From contig JALIZF010001912.1 of assembly GCA_029948255.1 (NCBI GenBank), positions 124,001-188,000 of the forward strand: a DNA stretch of 64,000 nucleotides, given 5' to 3'. This document shows positions 20,167 to 30,797 of the stretch, piece after piece. Position numbers and translations under genes: made by a program. Under the pieces are notes generated by a model, which was given only the letters and a program-made list of their open reading frames with translations, searched no databases and was not told the origin of the DNA. Each line of letters begins with the position of its first letter. Within the stretch, counting starts at the first letter, position 1. The stretch is from Telmatactis stephensoni (Eukaryota > Cnidaria > Anthozoa > Actiniaria > Isophelliidae).

Positions 20167-20594
20167 AATGCGTGTAGAGGATATAGTGAAGTTTGACAAT
20201 TTATTCTCCACCTTTACGAGGTTGTTTAGAATCACACAGGAGTTACTGAACCATGGTTGTCCTGACGTGTAAAATTAGATATTTTCATGGCTGAAATGAC
20301 TCCGCAAACTAGACTCAAACTGATTGACAAAGCATTTTATTCGAGTCATTGTTTATACAATTCAAATTGATTCTTTTTGATCATCATCATATTATCATCA
20401 TCATGATCATCAATGAGTTTTATTTCTTAAATAAATTTAAACGACAACTGATGAACTGCATCACAGTCTCAATAACGATAAAACTTTGCTTCCATGGTTA
20501 GTATAAGACTTAAGACTATATGCAGAACCGGCTTTTCCATACTACTCAGTTGATATTCTCAATGACACCAAATCTCTAAAACTTTGATGTTTTT

Positions 20595-20710
20595 GTGATA
20601 TATATATATATACAAATATCATATTTTCTATTGTCTCTCCTTGAAAAGCAAAATGGCTGCCGTATGAGAGACAATAGAAAATATATATATATGTATATAT
20701 ATCAAAACTG
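20595..20710. mobile_element. AT-rich hairpin MITE
   Basis: 'tattttctattgtctctc' and 'gagagacaatagaaaata' are inverted around 'aaatggctgccgtat'. The outer arms are (AT)n. Confidence 0.6.
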
Positions 20711-21869
20711 AATCTCAAAGTTAGGATTTAGGTGTATATACATTTAAAATATATACAATTCATATTCCCGGCCTTTATCTTTATGAATACGAATGACTTT
20801 ATTTTCATGCTCATTTCCTAAATAATTATTTGAGTGATAATAATTGCATGGTCTTACAATGTTGAATATTGAAGCTCTAAAAACACATAAAAAAGAGGCG
20901 CCTTTGAGATGAGCACTGAAAATAGTTTACACATAATCTTTCGTATATTTCTATGATCAATTTTGCATTTTCAGTATACGCCGAATAAAGTTTGATTGTG
21001 TTTGGCCATGCAAAAGTTGTGAATATAAGAGAAAACATTGAGTGATCCACACAAAAGCTTTATATTTATTATATTTATTTTACAAAGCTTTCACCTAAAT
21101 AATATGATAATGACACAATTGAATAAAAAGAAAGATAAAGAATAAAACTACGTACAATGGTGAGGGTCACACTACAGAGCTATTGGCTCCAATTAAAGTG
21201 TGCCATATGTAATGAAAATAATCTATACAATAATTAAAATGGTATTCACAAACAAATTAACAATTAAACAACACGCAACAATAACAACATCAAAATTCAA
21301 TAAAATTTTTGTCATAAACTCATTTGTAAAATATGTTAAAGTAGCAATATTCGGTGTATTTTCCTCTAATCAACAGGAAATAAAATAATATATAAATGTA
21401 TATATGTATATAAAGATTTGATATGATAATATAAATGTGTTTACTAACTGAAATATTCAATTAAGGTCTAAATCTACCCATTAACATGACAGCAAGCATT
21501 AGTCGTTAAGATGTTACGAAAAGAGCAGCACTTAAGGCAGATAGATTTCCAAGTGTTGAAAGTGTTAAGTTTAATGTATACATGACATATAACAAGCAAA
21601 ACGCGTCAACTAATTATAATCTGGGTCCCGGCACTATTAATTCCACTGTTTGGTTTCCCAGACAACATTATAATCAGTTTTTAAAACCTTTTTTGTTGAT
21701 CTGTTGCCTAAAACCTCAACTCCTAAATCACGTACACACGCACTAGCAAAATCTTAATCAAGGTGCACTTTCACTGTTTACAGTTTGGTTTCCAAGGCAA
21801 CATGACGCCATAGTACTCTATCAGTTTTTAAAAGCATTTTTGTTGATCTACTACTTGACATAATATGAA

Positions 21870-22330
21870 TAGTCCATATCGTTATCTGAAAATTGAACTT
21901 TCACGCAGCAATCAAACCTCTTGGGTAAGAACGTAGACACTATTTCACGAATTTGCTATAGTTATATGCAATACAAAGTTGGATTCATAAAAACGAATTC
22001 AAGTATGTTATAGCACATGCATGATAATTCTATCTATCTTTCTTTCTTTCTTTCTATCTGTCTGTCTGTCTGTCTGTCTGTCTGCCTGTCTATCTGTCTG
22101 TCTATCTACCTACCTACGACCGAAACATAATGCATATGTTTGGGGTTTTCTTCTTTGTGCCTTATTGATATTGTTCGTGTTCTGGTTTATGTGCACCTGC
22201 TGCTGTTGTCATTGAATGTCTACTCGATGACGACGCAAAATTCGTATGGTATGAATGAAACTACCTGTACACGTGATGATAGGAAGTTTTGAAATTCAAT
22301 TTTGTTATTATTATCATCAGATTCTAAACC
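21870..22330 (-). pseudogene. Minus-strand GPCR relic, duplicate of the one at 15 kb
   Basis: Bases 21890-22010 match the tail/TM7 region, and 22140-22245 match the inner-loop-3 region ('tgatattgttcgtgttctgg', 'acctgctgctgttgtcattg') of the intact minus-strand receptor at 30798. A (CTTT)n/(CTGT)n array replaces the middle. Confidence 0.8.
22031..22120 (+). repeat. (CTTT)n/(CTGT)n microsatellite
   Basis: Tetranucleotide array CTAT, CTTT, then CTGT/CTGC units, at the same position as the (CTAC)n array of copy A. Confidence 0.95.
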
Positions 22331-22636
22331 CAATATCTGAGTTGAATATATTAATATAAAGTTAATATATTGCTTCATTATAGCTTTCATTTTTACGACT
22401 GCTGTTGTGATTGAACGGAAGTTTCTCATTTCAGGTGTTCAAAGCCAGCGGCGGATCCGACAAAATTATGGATCACTTCTATCTCTCGAACCCCCGTCAA
22501 CGTCTACGTTTGTGTTGCATGCATGGTTCTCTCTGTAGTCGATATTGAAACAAGCCACTAAAAAGACACAGGACGATTTACGACGAATCCAATCTGAATA
22601 TCATACCACCGTATGTTTTATCCAATTGTATAAAAG

Positions 22637-23593
22637 ATGGAAAGAGCACTTCAAAACTCCTCATCGACAAAAAATGGATATTGCTTTGGCGTAGATGAAG
22701 TTATTATTGAGGATTTACAGGGGTTATACGTGACAGAATTAGTGTTAATTTCACTTGCAATTCCACCAACTGTCCTACTAAACGCTCTGGTTCTGGTTGG
22801 TATATACAAGACTCCATCACTGCATTGCCCGTCCAATATTCTTCTTTGTGGTTTGGCTCTCACTGATCTTGGAGTAGGCGCTGTGACAATGCCAGTTGTC
22901 ATTCTTGCTTGTGTTGTCCACCTAGCAAATCTTCCCGGACTATTGTGTCCTGTGAAGTTGGCGATGCAAGTAACAGTTGGACCTTTTTCGGGCATTTCGC
23001 TTTTAACAATGACTTTGGTAAGCGTCGATAGATTGTTGGCCTTGCAATTCCACATGCGTTATTCCTCAATTGTTAGTAATCGTAGATATGTAACAGCTCT
23101 GACCATCTTCTGGATTATAGGCTTTATCATAACTATAACCTTTTTCTGGTGTCGTGATCTTATAGTTTGGTTGGTAGCATTTATAACTTTATTATGCATG
23201 ACAATGTGTTCCATTAATAATGCTATTATTTTCCGAATTCTGCGTCGTCATCGAGAAGACATTCAACATCAACAGCAGCAGGTGCAGATAAATCAGAACA
23301 CTAGCAATGCCATAGCTCAGAGAGGAAAAACTTCCAGAACTATGCTTTGGGTATATGTTTTGTTTCTTCTGTGCTACGCACCATCTCTGGGATCGCTAAT
23401 CCTTCGATACTTCCTACGAGATACCACCAAGACATTACACGTGGTGTATGAATTTTCCTATACAATAATGTACCTCAATTCCTTACTGAATCCTATTTGT
23501 TATTCCATAAAGATGCGTCTCATAAGAAGAGCAATGATCAGCCTGATTCCTAAAAACATTCGTTCTCTCTTGCACTTGACTATTCCCCAATGA
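22637..23593 (+). CDS. Class A GPCR, intronless, array member 5
   Basis: An intact 318-residue receptor, sister of the 15899 gene. Landmarks are LALTD in TM2, DRL at the end of TM3, CYAP in TM6 and NPICY in TM7. The usual LWCS before TM3 has changed to LLCP: the cysteine stays but the adjacent tryptophan is lost. The TM4-TM5 loop reads FFWCRDL and has gained a cysteine, which could restore the TM3-loop disulphide normally missing in this family. Inner loop 3 is again Gln-rich (HQQQQVQINQN). It has the same 5' flank block as 2152 and 15899. Predicted plasma-membrane receptor, ligand unknown. Confidence 0.95.
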   Translation: MERALQNSSSTKNGYCFGVDEVIIEDLQGLYVTELVLISLAIPPTVLLNALVLVGIYKTPSLHCPSNILLCGLALTDLGVGAVTMPVVILACVVHLANLPGLLCPVKLAMQVTVGPFSGISLLTMTLVSVDRLLALQFHMRYSSIVSNRRYVTALTIFWIIGFIITITFFWCRDLIVWLVAFITLLCMTMCSINNAIIFRILRRHREDIQHQQQQVQINQNTSNAIAQRGKTSRTMLWVYVLFLLCYAPSLGSLILRYFLRDTTKTLHVVYEFSYTIMYLNSLLNPICYSIKMRLIRRAMISLIPKNIRSLLHLTIPQ

Positions 23594-24139
23594 TGATATT
23601 AGTATTTAGTTGTATTCGTTGGTCACTACTTGTGGAGGAAGGCCTGTTGAAGGTCTGCGAGATTGGGCAAGAAAGGGCGAGATTAAGCGAGGTTATAGCC
23701 TGATCCGGGAGGAGCAACAGCTCGCGAGAAGTAGCAAGATCAGGCGAGATTGGGAAGATTAGAAAAAAAAAGGAACTTGCATGCATGTGGGACATGGTAA
23801 GCTGAGATTTGGTTCTAAGATTAAATAATTTACAGCGGAGTAAATGGGGCTATATTATGCACGTAGGAATTATTTGGTATATTGTGAGATGGTGCAGTAT
23901 TAGATCATAGTGCGGTGTATTATTTTATGAGATACTTTAGGAAAACCGTGCCACAATACATGCTCACTTGTACTTTTAGCATGCATGGTTTACTCTAGCA
24001 CAGGAATGGTGTGCTATACCAGTACATGTGTACTATGAAGAATTGCAAGTGTACTGTGTCATATTCCTAGCATAGCATGGTACAATATATAGCATAATCG
24101 GTGAAGTGTGATGAGAAAAGAGATGATATACGATACTGT

Positions 24140-24437
24140 AAAGGCACTGCCACACGCTGAAACTTTTCTCTGAAACTTGCCTCAATCCGGCGCCGTGGCG
24201 AGACAAGTTTCACGACGCATTGCACCATGTAACATGGTCATTTAGTTGAAACTTTCCCCGGGTCGGTTTCACGAGACGGTTTCACGAAAAGTGGAACTGC
24301 TTTCTACTCCTGCAACAGTGTGTCGCGAACAAGTTTCAGGACGAAATTTCAGCGTGTAACACTCCTTATGAAACTCGTCTCGCATCGGTGAACGACACAA
24401 GTTTCAGATAAAAGTTTCAGCGTGTAACAGTGCCTTA
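24140..24437. mobile_element. About 300-bp MITE with AAGGCACTG ends
   Basis: 'aaggcactgccacacgctga' at the left matches the complement of 'tcagcgtgtaacagtgcctt' at the right. The arms run about 40 bp through 'gaaacttttctctgaaacttg'. 'gtttca' words repeat throughout. Flanked by TA/TAA. No gene. Confidence 0.8.
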
Positions 24438-24439
24438 AG

Positions 24440-25135
24440 ATACATACTAGATATACCAGGGGGATTATGACGACACTAAAACAAAGCTAAATTTATTATC
24501 AGCACTTTTTAATTTATTTCAAGATTACGTAATTAAACGCTTACACTAACAGTACAAATGACTCAATATTTAATTGAGCAGTAGGTATAAGCAATTCAAT
24601 GTAAGTACTATGCAAGCTAAATTACAACTATACTTTTGTAATATGGAACCTGACTGCAAGTTCTACATTTTTAAAGTCATTATACAAACTATACAAGCGG
24701 TTTGAAATACAAATTGGGTGAGATTAAGTTAACTGTTCTTGCCTTAACTGTATAAGTTTGACCTTCAGTTGTACATTCTTTGACTTGGAAAGAAAAACGC
24801 TGTGCCAAAATATACTGTCTTCCAATGGTAGCATTTAATTTGGCTCCAGGATAGTACAACAACTTGTAAAAGCACAACATTTTTTAACAGAGATGTACGG
24901 AATTCGAAGCTGATATAAGGGTCACGAGTAGTCCGGAACTGGTTGTCGGGAACAAGCTGTCGTCGGGACGACTTGTCGGAAACGGGTTGTCGGAATCGAA
25001 TTGTCCGGGACGAGGAAGACTGGTAACGAGTATGCGAAAGCTGTCTTGCAAGATAGGAATCTGGTTCGCCGAGAAATAAAGATGGCGTCCACTGCAGGTA
25101 ATATAAGTTTACTATTTTTTGTCTGCTGGTTACAA
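24440..25135. other. No supported gene
   Basis: AT-rich. Between 24920 and 25010, 'tgtcgg' and 'ttgtcggaa' words recur ('ggttgtcgg', 'acttgtcgg', 'gttgtcgg', 'attgtccgg'), giving a short irregular repeat. A few long frames cross it, but they are continuous with the minisatellite and show no domain. Confidence 0.4.
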
Positions 25136-25137
25136 GT

Positions 25138-25345
25138 ACTCCGTACGGTGGCCCACAGGGGCAAAACACAATGTAAAATTCCTTTGAAAACACAACAGAG
25201 TTTCGTGGAACACAACAATCTTTCACTGAACACAACAAAGTTTCGTGGAACACAACAATCTTTCACTGAACACAACAAAGTTTCGTGGAACACAACAATC
25301 TCTCACAGAACACAACAAAGTTTCACAGTACACAAGTCTTTCATA
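25138..25345 (+). repeat. 40-bp minisatellite, orientation 1
   Basis: After the leader 'acggtggcccacaggggcaa', units of the form 'cacaacaatctttcactgaa' plus 'cacaacaaagtttcgtggaa' repeat about four times with decay toward the right. The same leader and units appear inverted at 28461-28608. Open frames through it on both strands are by-products. Confidence 0.85.
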
Positions 25346-25809
25346 AGCAACAAAAATCTTTCATGGGGCAACACTCTTTCACAAGCACAGCTGCCACAGG
25401 CTTCCCAGTCTGATTATCTGTTGATTATGTCTAGTAACGGTCATTTCCAGGTTGAAAGCCAAATATACCCTGTTAGAAATGCTCTCAAAATGACTGATTT
25501 TTTCAAACATCATGACAAATATTGAGTTCAAAAATAAAGATTAATGCTTATTTAAGTCTCGGAACTCAGGGATAGCTTGTTACCTCTTTCCTTCATCCCT
25601 CTCCTCCCCTCACCCCTGTTTGCGTGTTCAAATGGAACGTTCTGGTGTACGTCGATCAGGTGGCACATACAGCACAATTGGAGAACAGTAAAAACGATAG
25701 CCTGGTTTTCACTATCGAAGCAAGACAACGCCAAACTCGTGTTTTCACTTGTAAAAGTAGCGACGCAAGCATAAACGCTAGCGCAAAAGAACGGAAGGTT
25801 TTATTTTTC

Positions 25810-26055
25810 TTGCGCGGGCTTGCGTCGTCTTGCGTCGTCTTTCGTTGTCTTTCGGCGTCTTGCGTTGTCTTGCTTCGCCTTGCGTCGTCTTTCGTTGTCT
25901 TGCGTTGTCTTGCGTACGTCGTCTTGCGTCGTCTTTCTTTGTCTTGCTGCGTCTTGCATTGTCTTGCGTCGTCTTGCATGCATTGTGTTGAGTCATCGTG
26001 CGTGGTCTTGCGTGGTTTTCCGTTGTCTTGCGTCGTCTTGTGTTGTCTTGCGTCG
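25810..26055 (+). repeat. GC-biased 10-bp minisatellite (TTGCGTCGTC-like)
   Basis: About 24 imperfect units of 'cttgcgtcgt' and variants. All frames stay open through it on both strands because the unit lacks stops, which explains several overlapping long frames of Ser/Arg/Cys-rich peptides. No gene. Confidence 0.9.
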
Positions 26056-26087
26056 TTAGCGTGAACCAGGCATTATATCGTATTTAT

Positions 26088-26209
26088 CCCACACCATAGA
26101 AAATACAGCCAATCGATCAGAAAGCAGGAAAGCCGTTGTATTCGGCGGTATTCAACTGTCTCTTCCCATGACACATTGCCATTATTTGCTGTATTTTCTA
26201 TGGTGTGGG
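26088..26209. mobile_element. Hairpin MITE with CCCACACCATAGAAAATACA ends
   Basis: A 22-bp perfect inverted repeat (the left end as named, the right end 'tgtattttctatggtgtggg') around about 78 bp. Confidence 0.8.
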
Positions 26210-26639
26210 CTTAGTGTAGGATAAAATAATTGTATGTATTTGCTACCTGACGCATAAAATCAAATCAAAGTGATTTGAATTCATGCTACGGGGACAAATG
26301 CTAATGTAAGTCAGGAATTTTGTAAGAAATGGCTTCCAATTTTATTATACAAATAGGTATTAAGTAAAAATATTATCACTTGCGAGAAAAAAAGTCCTGA
26401 TATTCGAAAAAAGAAAAGGAAAAAAAGAAAAAAATTTGTAATGTCTAGGAAATGCACCCCACAGAAACAATGCAGTAAGAAATATGAATAATTATAATGA
26501 AAATAAAAAATGAAAATGAAATTTATCAGAAAAAATATCAAAAACACCAAACATTTAAAAACAAGTTCAAAAAGATGTAATTTTAACTTAAAGCTTGGGA
26601 AAGAAACGGAAAAAATGAAGAAAAAAGAAGTCAGAAAAG

Positions 26640-26700
26640 AATCCGGCGTCAACGAGGATCGAACCTGTAACCCCTTAAAGAGCACCCCCCGGAAATAAAA
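26640..26700 (-). repeat. tRNA-derived fragment (B-box)
   Basis: The reverse complement contains GGTTACAGGTTCGATCCTCG, a good RNA polymerase III B box, followed by a pyrimidine-rich tail (26400-26630). It is probably the remnant of a tRNA-headed SINE. No full tRNA fold. Confidence 0.5.
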
Positions 26701-26845
26701 TAACAGACTGAATGAATAACTGTAAAAAGAAAAAAAGAAAAGGAAATTTTGGGACGATTCTCCCGAGACATTCTGAGAAGCTGAGACATCGAATCGACTT
26801 ACGTTACGGATGAAGATTTCGGCCCCATCCACGCTATCCCGGTGC

Positions 26846-26891
26846 TACATATTACAGTTATCTTAGCCAGAAGGCCAGGGAGGGAGACGAT
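26846..26891 (-). repeat. U2 snRNA 5'-end-like segment
   Basis: The reverse complement begins ATCG, then reads GGCCTTCTGGCTAAGAT and TGTAATATGT. This tracks the conserved 5' end of U2 snRNA (GGCCTTTTGGCTAAGAT, then the branch-site-binding region) with few changes. The U2 match stops there. Downstream on the same strand is unrelated, and about 35-70 bp upstream (26930-26955) is a tRNA A-box-like 'taggtagcgcagcggtctaa'. It is therefore a retroposed U2-derived fragment or SINE head, not a functional snRNA. Confidence 0.4.
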
Positions 26892-27889
26892 ATCCGGACC
26901 CTAATCCATACCTTTAGATATCACCTTAGACCGCTGCGCTACCTAGACACTTAATAAATTTAATGACTAATTGGGGTAGTCTATTCGGCGAAGTTTCATT
27001 GTAATGCTAATACTTCCCAGGGAAAGAAATGAACCAATCAGAGTCCAGCTATCAAAAATTAGCTGTTTTGTAAATAAATAGAAAGAGAAAATAAAAGAAT
27101 AAGTTTTCAGGAGCATTGAGCTTGTCTGCATTGTTTTACTCCATCGGTTTGTCCCAATTCCCCAGGGAGATAGAAGAACCAATCAAAATCTAGTCGATTG
27201 AAGAGGGATCAATAAATTTCCATAATTATTTTAAGTATACAACAAGCTTCAAGCCGTTACGTACTTACTTATGGATTTTTATTTCCGTTCCAAAGTGAAA
27301 TGATCGGCCTCACTGAAGATGTTCAGTTGGAATCCACGTTTCTTATTTCAGGAATATCCCTAGAGCGTAATCAGATTAAGATATCAGCAAAGGTAAGTTC
27401 TTTTATAAGTTAAGGTGATTTAAAATTTAGATTAATACTTTTAGCTCATCGTTTTAAAACAAAGCTCGTAGTTGTTTACATGTACGCGTTTGTTCTTCAA
27501 TATTAACACCAAATTTGTAAGTTACATGGTCGATTTGAGTTTAATTGTGTAAGTAGACGAGAAATTAGGACTGATCTCGTCAAAATGTATCCACGAAAAC
27601 TCTACAGAGAATCTCGTAATGCTATTCTATTCTATTCGATCTATATATTCTATTCTAGAATGCCAAACTCACGCAAGTTTGTATATTGTCGTATTCAAAA
27701 TATTGGTAAATGTCATTTCTGCCTAGAAACTTAATTACACAAAAGAGTAAACCTTCTCTGGTTTACCCCCTCTGACCTTGTCATGCGACCTGCGCTGGGG
27801 TTATTGTTAATGGGGCTTGTTGCTTAATTTGTAGAAACCCAGAACACAAGATGTTATTTTCCCTGTAGCTTGTAACATTGTACACAACA

Positions 27890-28100
27890 TGCATCGTGCG
27901 TGTGTCCGACCCTGCAACAGGTGCGCGCAACAGTTAGAGAAGTAGAAACGAGTTCTTTTTCTGAAGCCATACCAACCTTGCAACAGATCGCGCAACCTTT
28001 TGCGCAACAGCTACCGAAGTACAACCGAGCTTTTTCTGGGGCATTGCGCGCGCCTGTTGCAGGGGTTAACACACGTTATGTTGCGCGCAACATTGCAATA
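27890..28100. mobile_element. GCGCAAC-rich MITE-like element
   Basis: 'tgcgcgcaac' and 'ctgcaacaggtgcgcgcaac' recur in both orientations. The composition and the 'gtgtgtccg' and 'gttgc' words resemble the TTAA-flanked element at 34561-34832. Edges are unclear. Confidence 0.4.
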
Positions 28101-28460
28101 ACCTTGGACTACTTAAATTGTTATGAGTTGGATTTTGGTATTTCAAACCTTAGTAACTACCATTTCCAGAGCTAATGCACACATTCCAGATGGCGCGAGT
28201 ACCATGTATTATAACTGCTGCATTATTTCTTTAGCAAGCGGCGTTATTAAGCGTTTGATTAACTTACCATTTATATACAATATAGAACATAATGAGACTA
28301 TATACAATTAGCAGTGTTGTTCGTCCACTTTGAAGCTCCATGTCCACGGACCTGAAAAATGTTCAACCAAAACGACATTAATATAAAAATCTGAAAGAAA
28401 TTTCTCATGCTCATAAACTAATTAGTTGCTTGTGAAAGACTTGTATACTGTAAAACATTG

Positions 28461-28608
28461 TTAGGTCTTGTTGTGTTCTGTGAAAAATTATTGTGTTCCA
28501 CAAAACTTTGTTGTGTTCAGTGAAAGATTGTTGTGTTCCACGAAACTTTGTTGTGTTTTCAAAGCAATTTTACTTTGTGTTTTGCCCTTGTGGGCCACCG
28601 TAACTCCG
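28461..28608 (-). repeat. 40-bp minisatellite, orientation 2
   Basis: Reverse complement of the array at 25138-25345, including the leader ('ttgcccttgtgggccaccgt'). Together the two form inverted borders of a 3.5-kb stretch. Confidence 0.85.
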
Positions 28609-28944
28609 ATATATTGAGTCTTCTTTTCGTTCGTCATAGAGTAACAATAACTGGTTTGAAAAAAATATGCAAATTTAAGGTCTCATGAACTTGACTTTTT
28701 CAGCTTAATTATGTCACATCCTGGTTGCGGATCTTCAGTATTTCTACAAGCATTTATAGTCTTGCGATGTTGGACTGCGAGCAGTCCCACTTTTCCCTCC
28801 AGCTGATTCAGTCAGCTCTAGTATGTTATGGGATTTCCCTAAATCCATTGAATTCGCCTTAATAGTGTTTGACTGCGAAAAACAAAATGATTTTTTGACA
28901 CATGATATGTTTTATCAAACTTAACATTTTGGTATGACTTTTTG

Positions 28945-29895
28945 GTAATGGGGGAAGTCACGTGACCTATTACGTCACAAATCACATTTATAGACTTGTA
29001 CCAAGCCGTAATAATAATAATAATAAAAACTGAAAAAAAACTAAGTCACCCTCCCAGCTGTTTTTTCAGTAAACGAGCTACAGGATAGCAGCATTTTTGG
29101 GGGCCTAATGGGAAAACATAAAAACTATATCGAGTCACCTTAAATATCTCCTTGACTATTCTTGGTGGGCGCGTGACGTCATCGTTGACCAAAACATTCA
29201 AAAAAACATCCAGAAAAGTCAAAAAGTCCATTATCCTACTAAGGAACTTCAAAGAAGTCTCTCATAAAAATTTTGGATACCTCTGTGTTTTTTACGTCGA
29301 GTTATTGTCGGTTATTCGTAATCAAAAATGCGTCACGCAGCATCAGTCACGGCCTTTCAAATAGCTTAAAACTAATCAAACCGCCTAAGAATCGAAATAT
29401 TGTGTGGATCTTATTATTCTTAGTAAGATTTGCAAAAGATCTGGCTTAAAATCAGAAAATTAAATGTAGTTTTTAATGATTTTAACATCGTATCATGATC
29501 ATTTGATAGCTGTCCGCCATCTGGTGTACAACTTCTGTGCACAAGCATGGCGGCTCCATACATTCTTACTAAAATATTGGCATATTCAATCGCTCATATC
29601 ATTTTAACGAAAACCCATATTAGCTTGAACCTTTGCAGTTCTACAGAGTTTTAGGTGCTCTATTCAATGCTAGAATTCAAATTATATTTTGAGCTCTAGA
29701 AAAGGACCAGAAATTTTCGATTACGTGAGCGCCCACCAAGAATAAATGATGGTCCAAGTATTACATTGTAAAATGGAAGCATAAGCACCACATAAAGATA
29801 AGTCTAAAACTGTACTGATAAACAATTCTAGTTCCAATTGTCAACCTCAAATTGAAAAACGTTATTTGTGACGCAATAGGTCACGTGACCAATCT
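28945..29895. mobile_element. About 0.95-kb foldback element
   Basis: 'gtcacgtgacctattacgtc' (28958) pairs with 'gacgcaataggtcacgtgac' (about 29870). Inside these, 'attcttggtgggcgcgtgac' (29158) pairs with 'acgtgagcgcccaccaagaa' (29723). The two nested inverted pairs are in symmetrical order, so this looks like one element with long decayed arms. No coding region is evident inside. Confidence 0.6.
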
Positions 29896-30049
29896 TGTAA
29901 CAAGAAAACTGCATCAAAACGTAAAAGTTTCGCAAAATATATTATGTAACTCGTTTTATTTTGTATTTGCATTTGAAAGACAGCAAATGTTAAATTATAA
30001 TCGTAAAGGCAAATTCTTTAGAATCCCAGGCCTTAAGACATTTGTTAAG

Positions 30050-30215
30050 ACACTTGAGCTAGTAAAGACGAGTTTTAAGAATACGCTGACTTTTCCTCTC
30101 CTCCCCTCCTCAACTCGTCCCCATTGCCGCTCGTCCGCGTATTCTAAAAACTCATCTTTACTGAATCTGGAGGAAAAAGTGGGACGTGCTCGCAGTCTAT
30201 GCGATGTTGAACAGC
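30050..30215. other. Imperfect hairpin stretch
   Basis: 'agtaaagacgagttttaagaatacgc' and 'gcgtattctaaaaactcatctttac' are inverted around a pyrimidine-rich centre. Probably a MITE remnant. Confidence 0.5.
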
Positions 30216-30399
30216 TCTCTTGATGTTGAGTAGTTCTAAAAACACATAAAAGACAGACACCTTTGAGATGAGCATTGAAACTAGTTTACACGTGATCTTT
30301 CGTAATTCCGATTCGATTTTACATTTTCAATATTTGCATAAAGTTTGATTGTGTTTCACCATGTAGAAGTCAGTGAATATAAGCGAAAACATTAACCCA

Positions 30400-30797
30400 A
30401 ATGTATACATGAAATTTAATTTACCTAACCAACAATACAAATAAGCAAATTCTACGGCGTACATCAACTAATCTGGGTCCACTATCAATTCCATTGTTTA
30501 CAGTTTGGTTTCCCTGACAACATTACGTCATAATCTGCAGTTTTCAAAAACTTTATTGTTTATCTGTTGCTCGCCATCAATTTATATCAATAATAGATAT
30601 CGTTGTATGAAACTTCAAATCGTAAACACTAGTAAACATGTACTTTATTGAACTAACAAGCAAAACCGTCATCAACTAATTTGGGTACTCATCACTTTCA
30701 ATGTTTACAATTTGGTTTCCCGGGCAACATGATGTCATAGTACTCTATCAGCTTTCAAAAGCTTTTTGTTGATTTATCACTCGTCAGAAATATTATA
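30400..30797. repeat. 3' flank of minus-strand GPCR, two-copy 200-bp repeat
   Basis: Two units share 'atcaactaatYtgggt', 'tttacaRtttggtttccc', 'caacattacgtcata/caacatgatgtcata' and 'ttttgttgatttatc'. The same pair flanks the relics at 15 kb and 22 kb. Confidence 0.65.

Larger units (their letters stand above)
17250..24010 (+). repeat. Segmental duplication, copy B
   Basis: Counterpart of 11725-17235, with the receptor genes offset by 6738 bp (15899 and 22637). The block after the receptor (23815-24010, 'ctaagattaaataa', 'tgcacgtaggaat', 'gtgcggtgtattattttatg') repeats 17085-17290, so the duplication is tandem with a shared border. Copy-B insertions include the 142-bp MITE in the tRNA-like gene and the 87-bp MITE at 19571. 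Confidence 0.8.

Noticed and set aside
25160..25345. CRISPR-like array
   Set aside because: The units are contiguous, with no unique spacers; it is a 40-bp minisatellite in an animal genome.
25624..26064. Cys/Ser-rich 146-codon protein and its antisense Arg-rich frames
   Set aside because: These are translations of a 10-bp minisatellite without stop codons.
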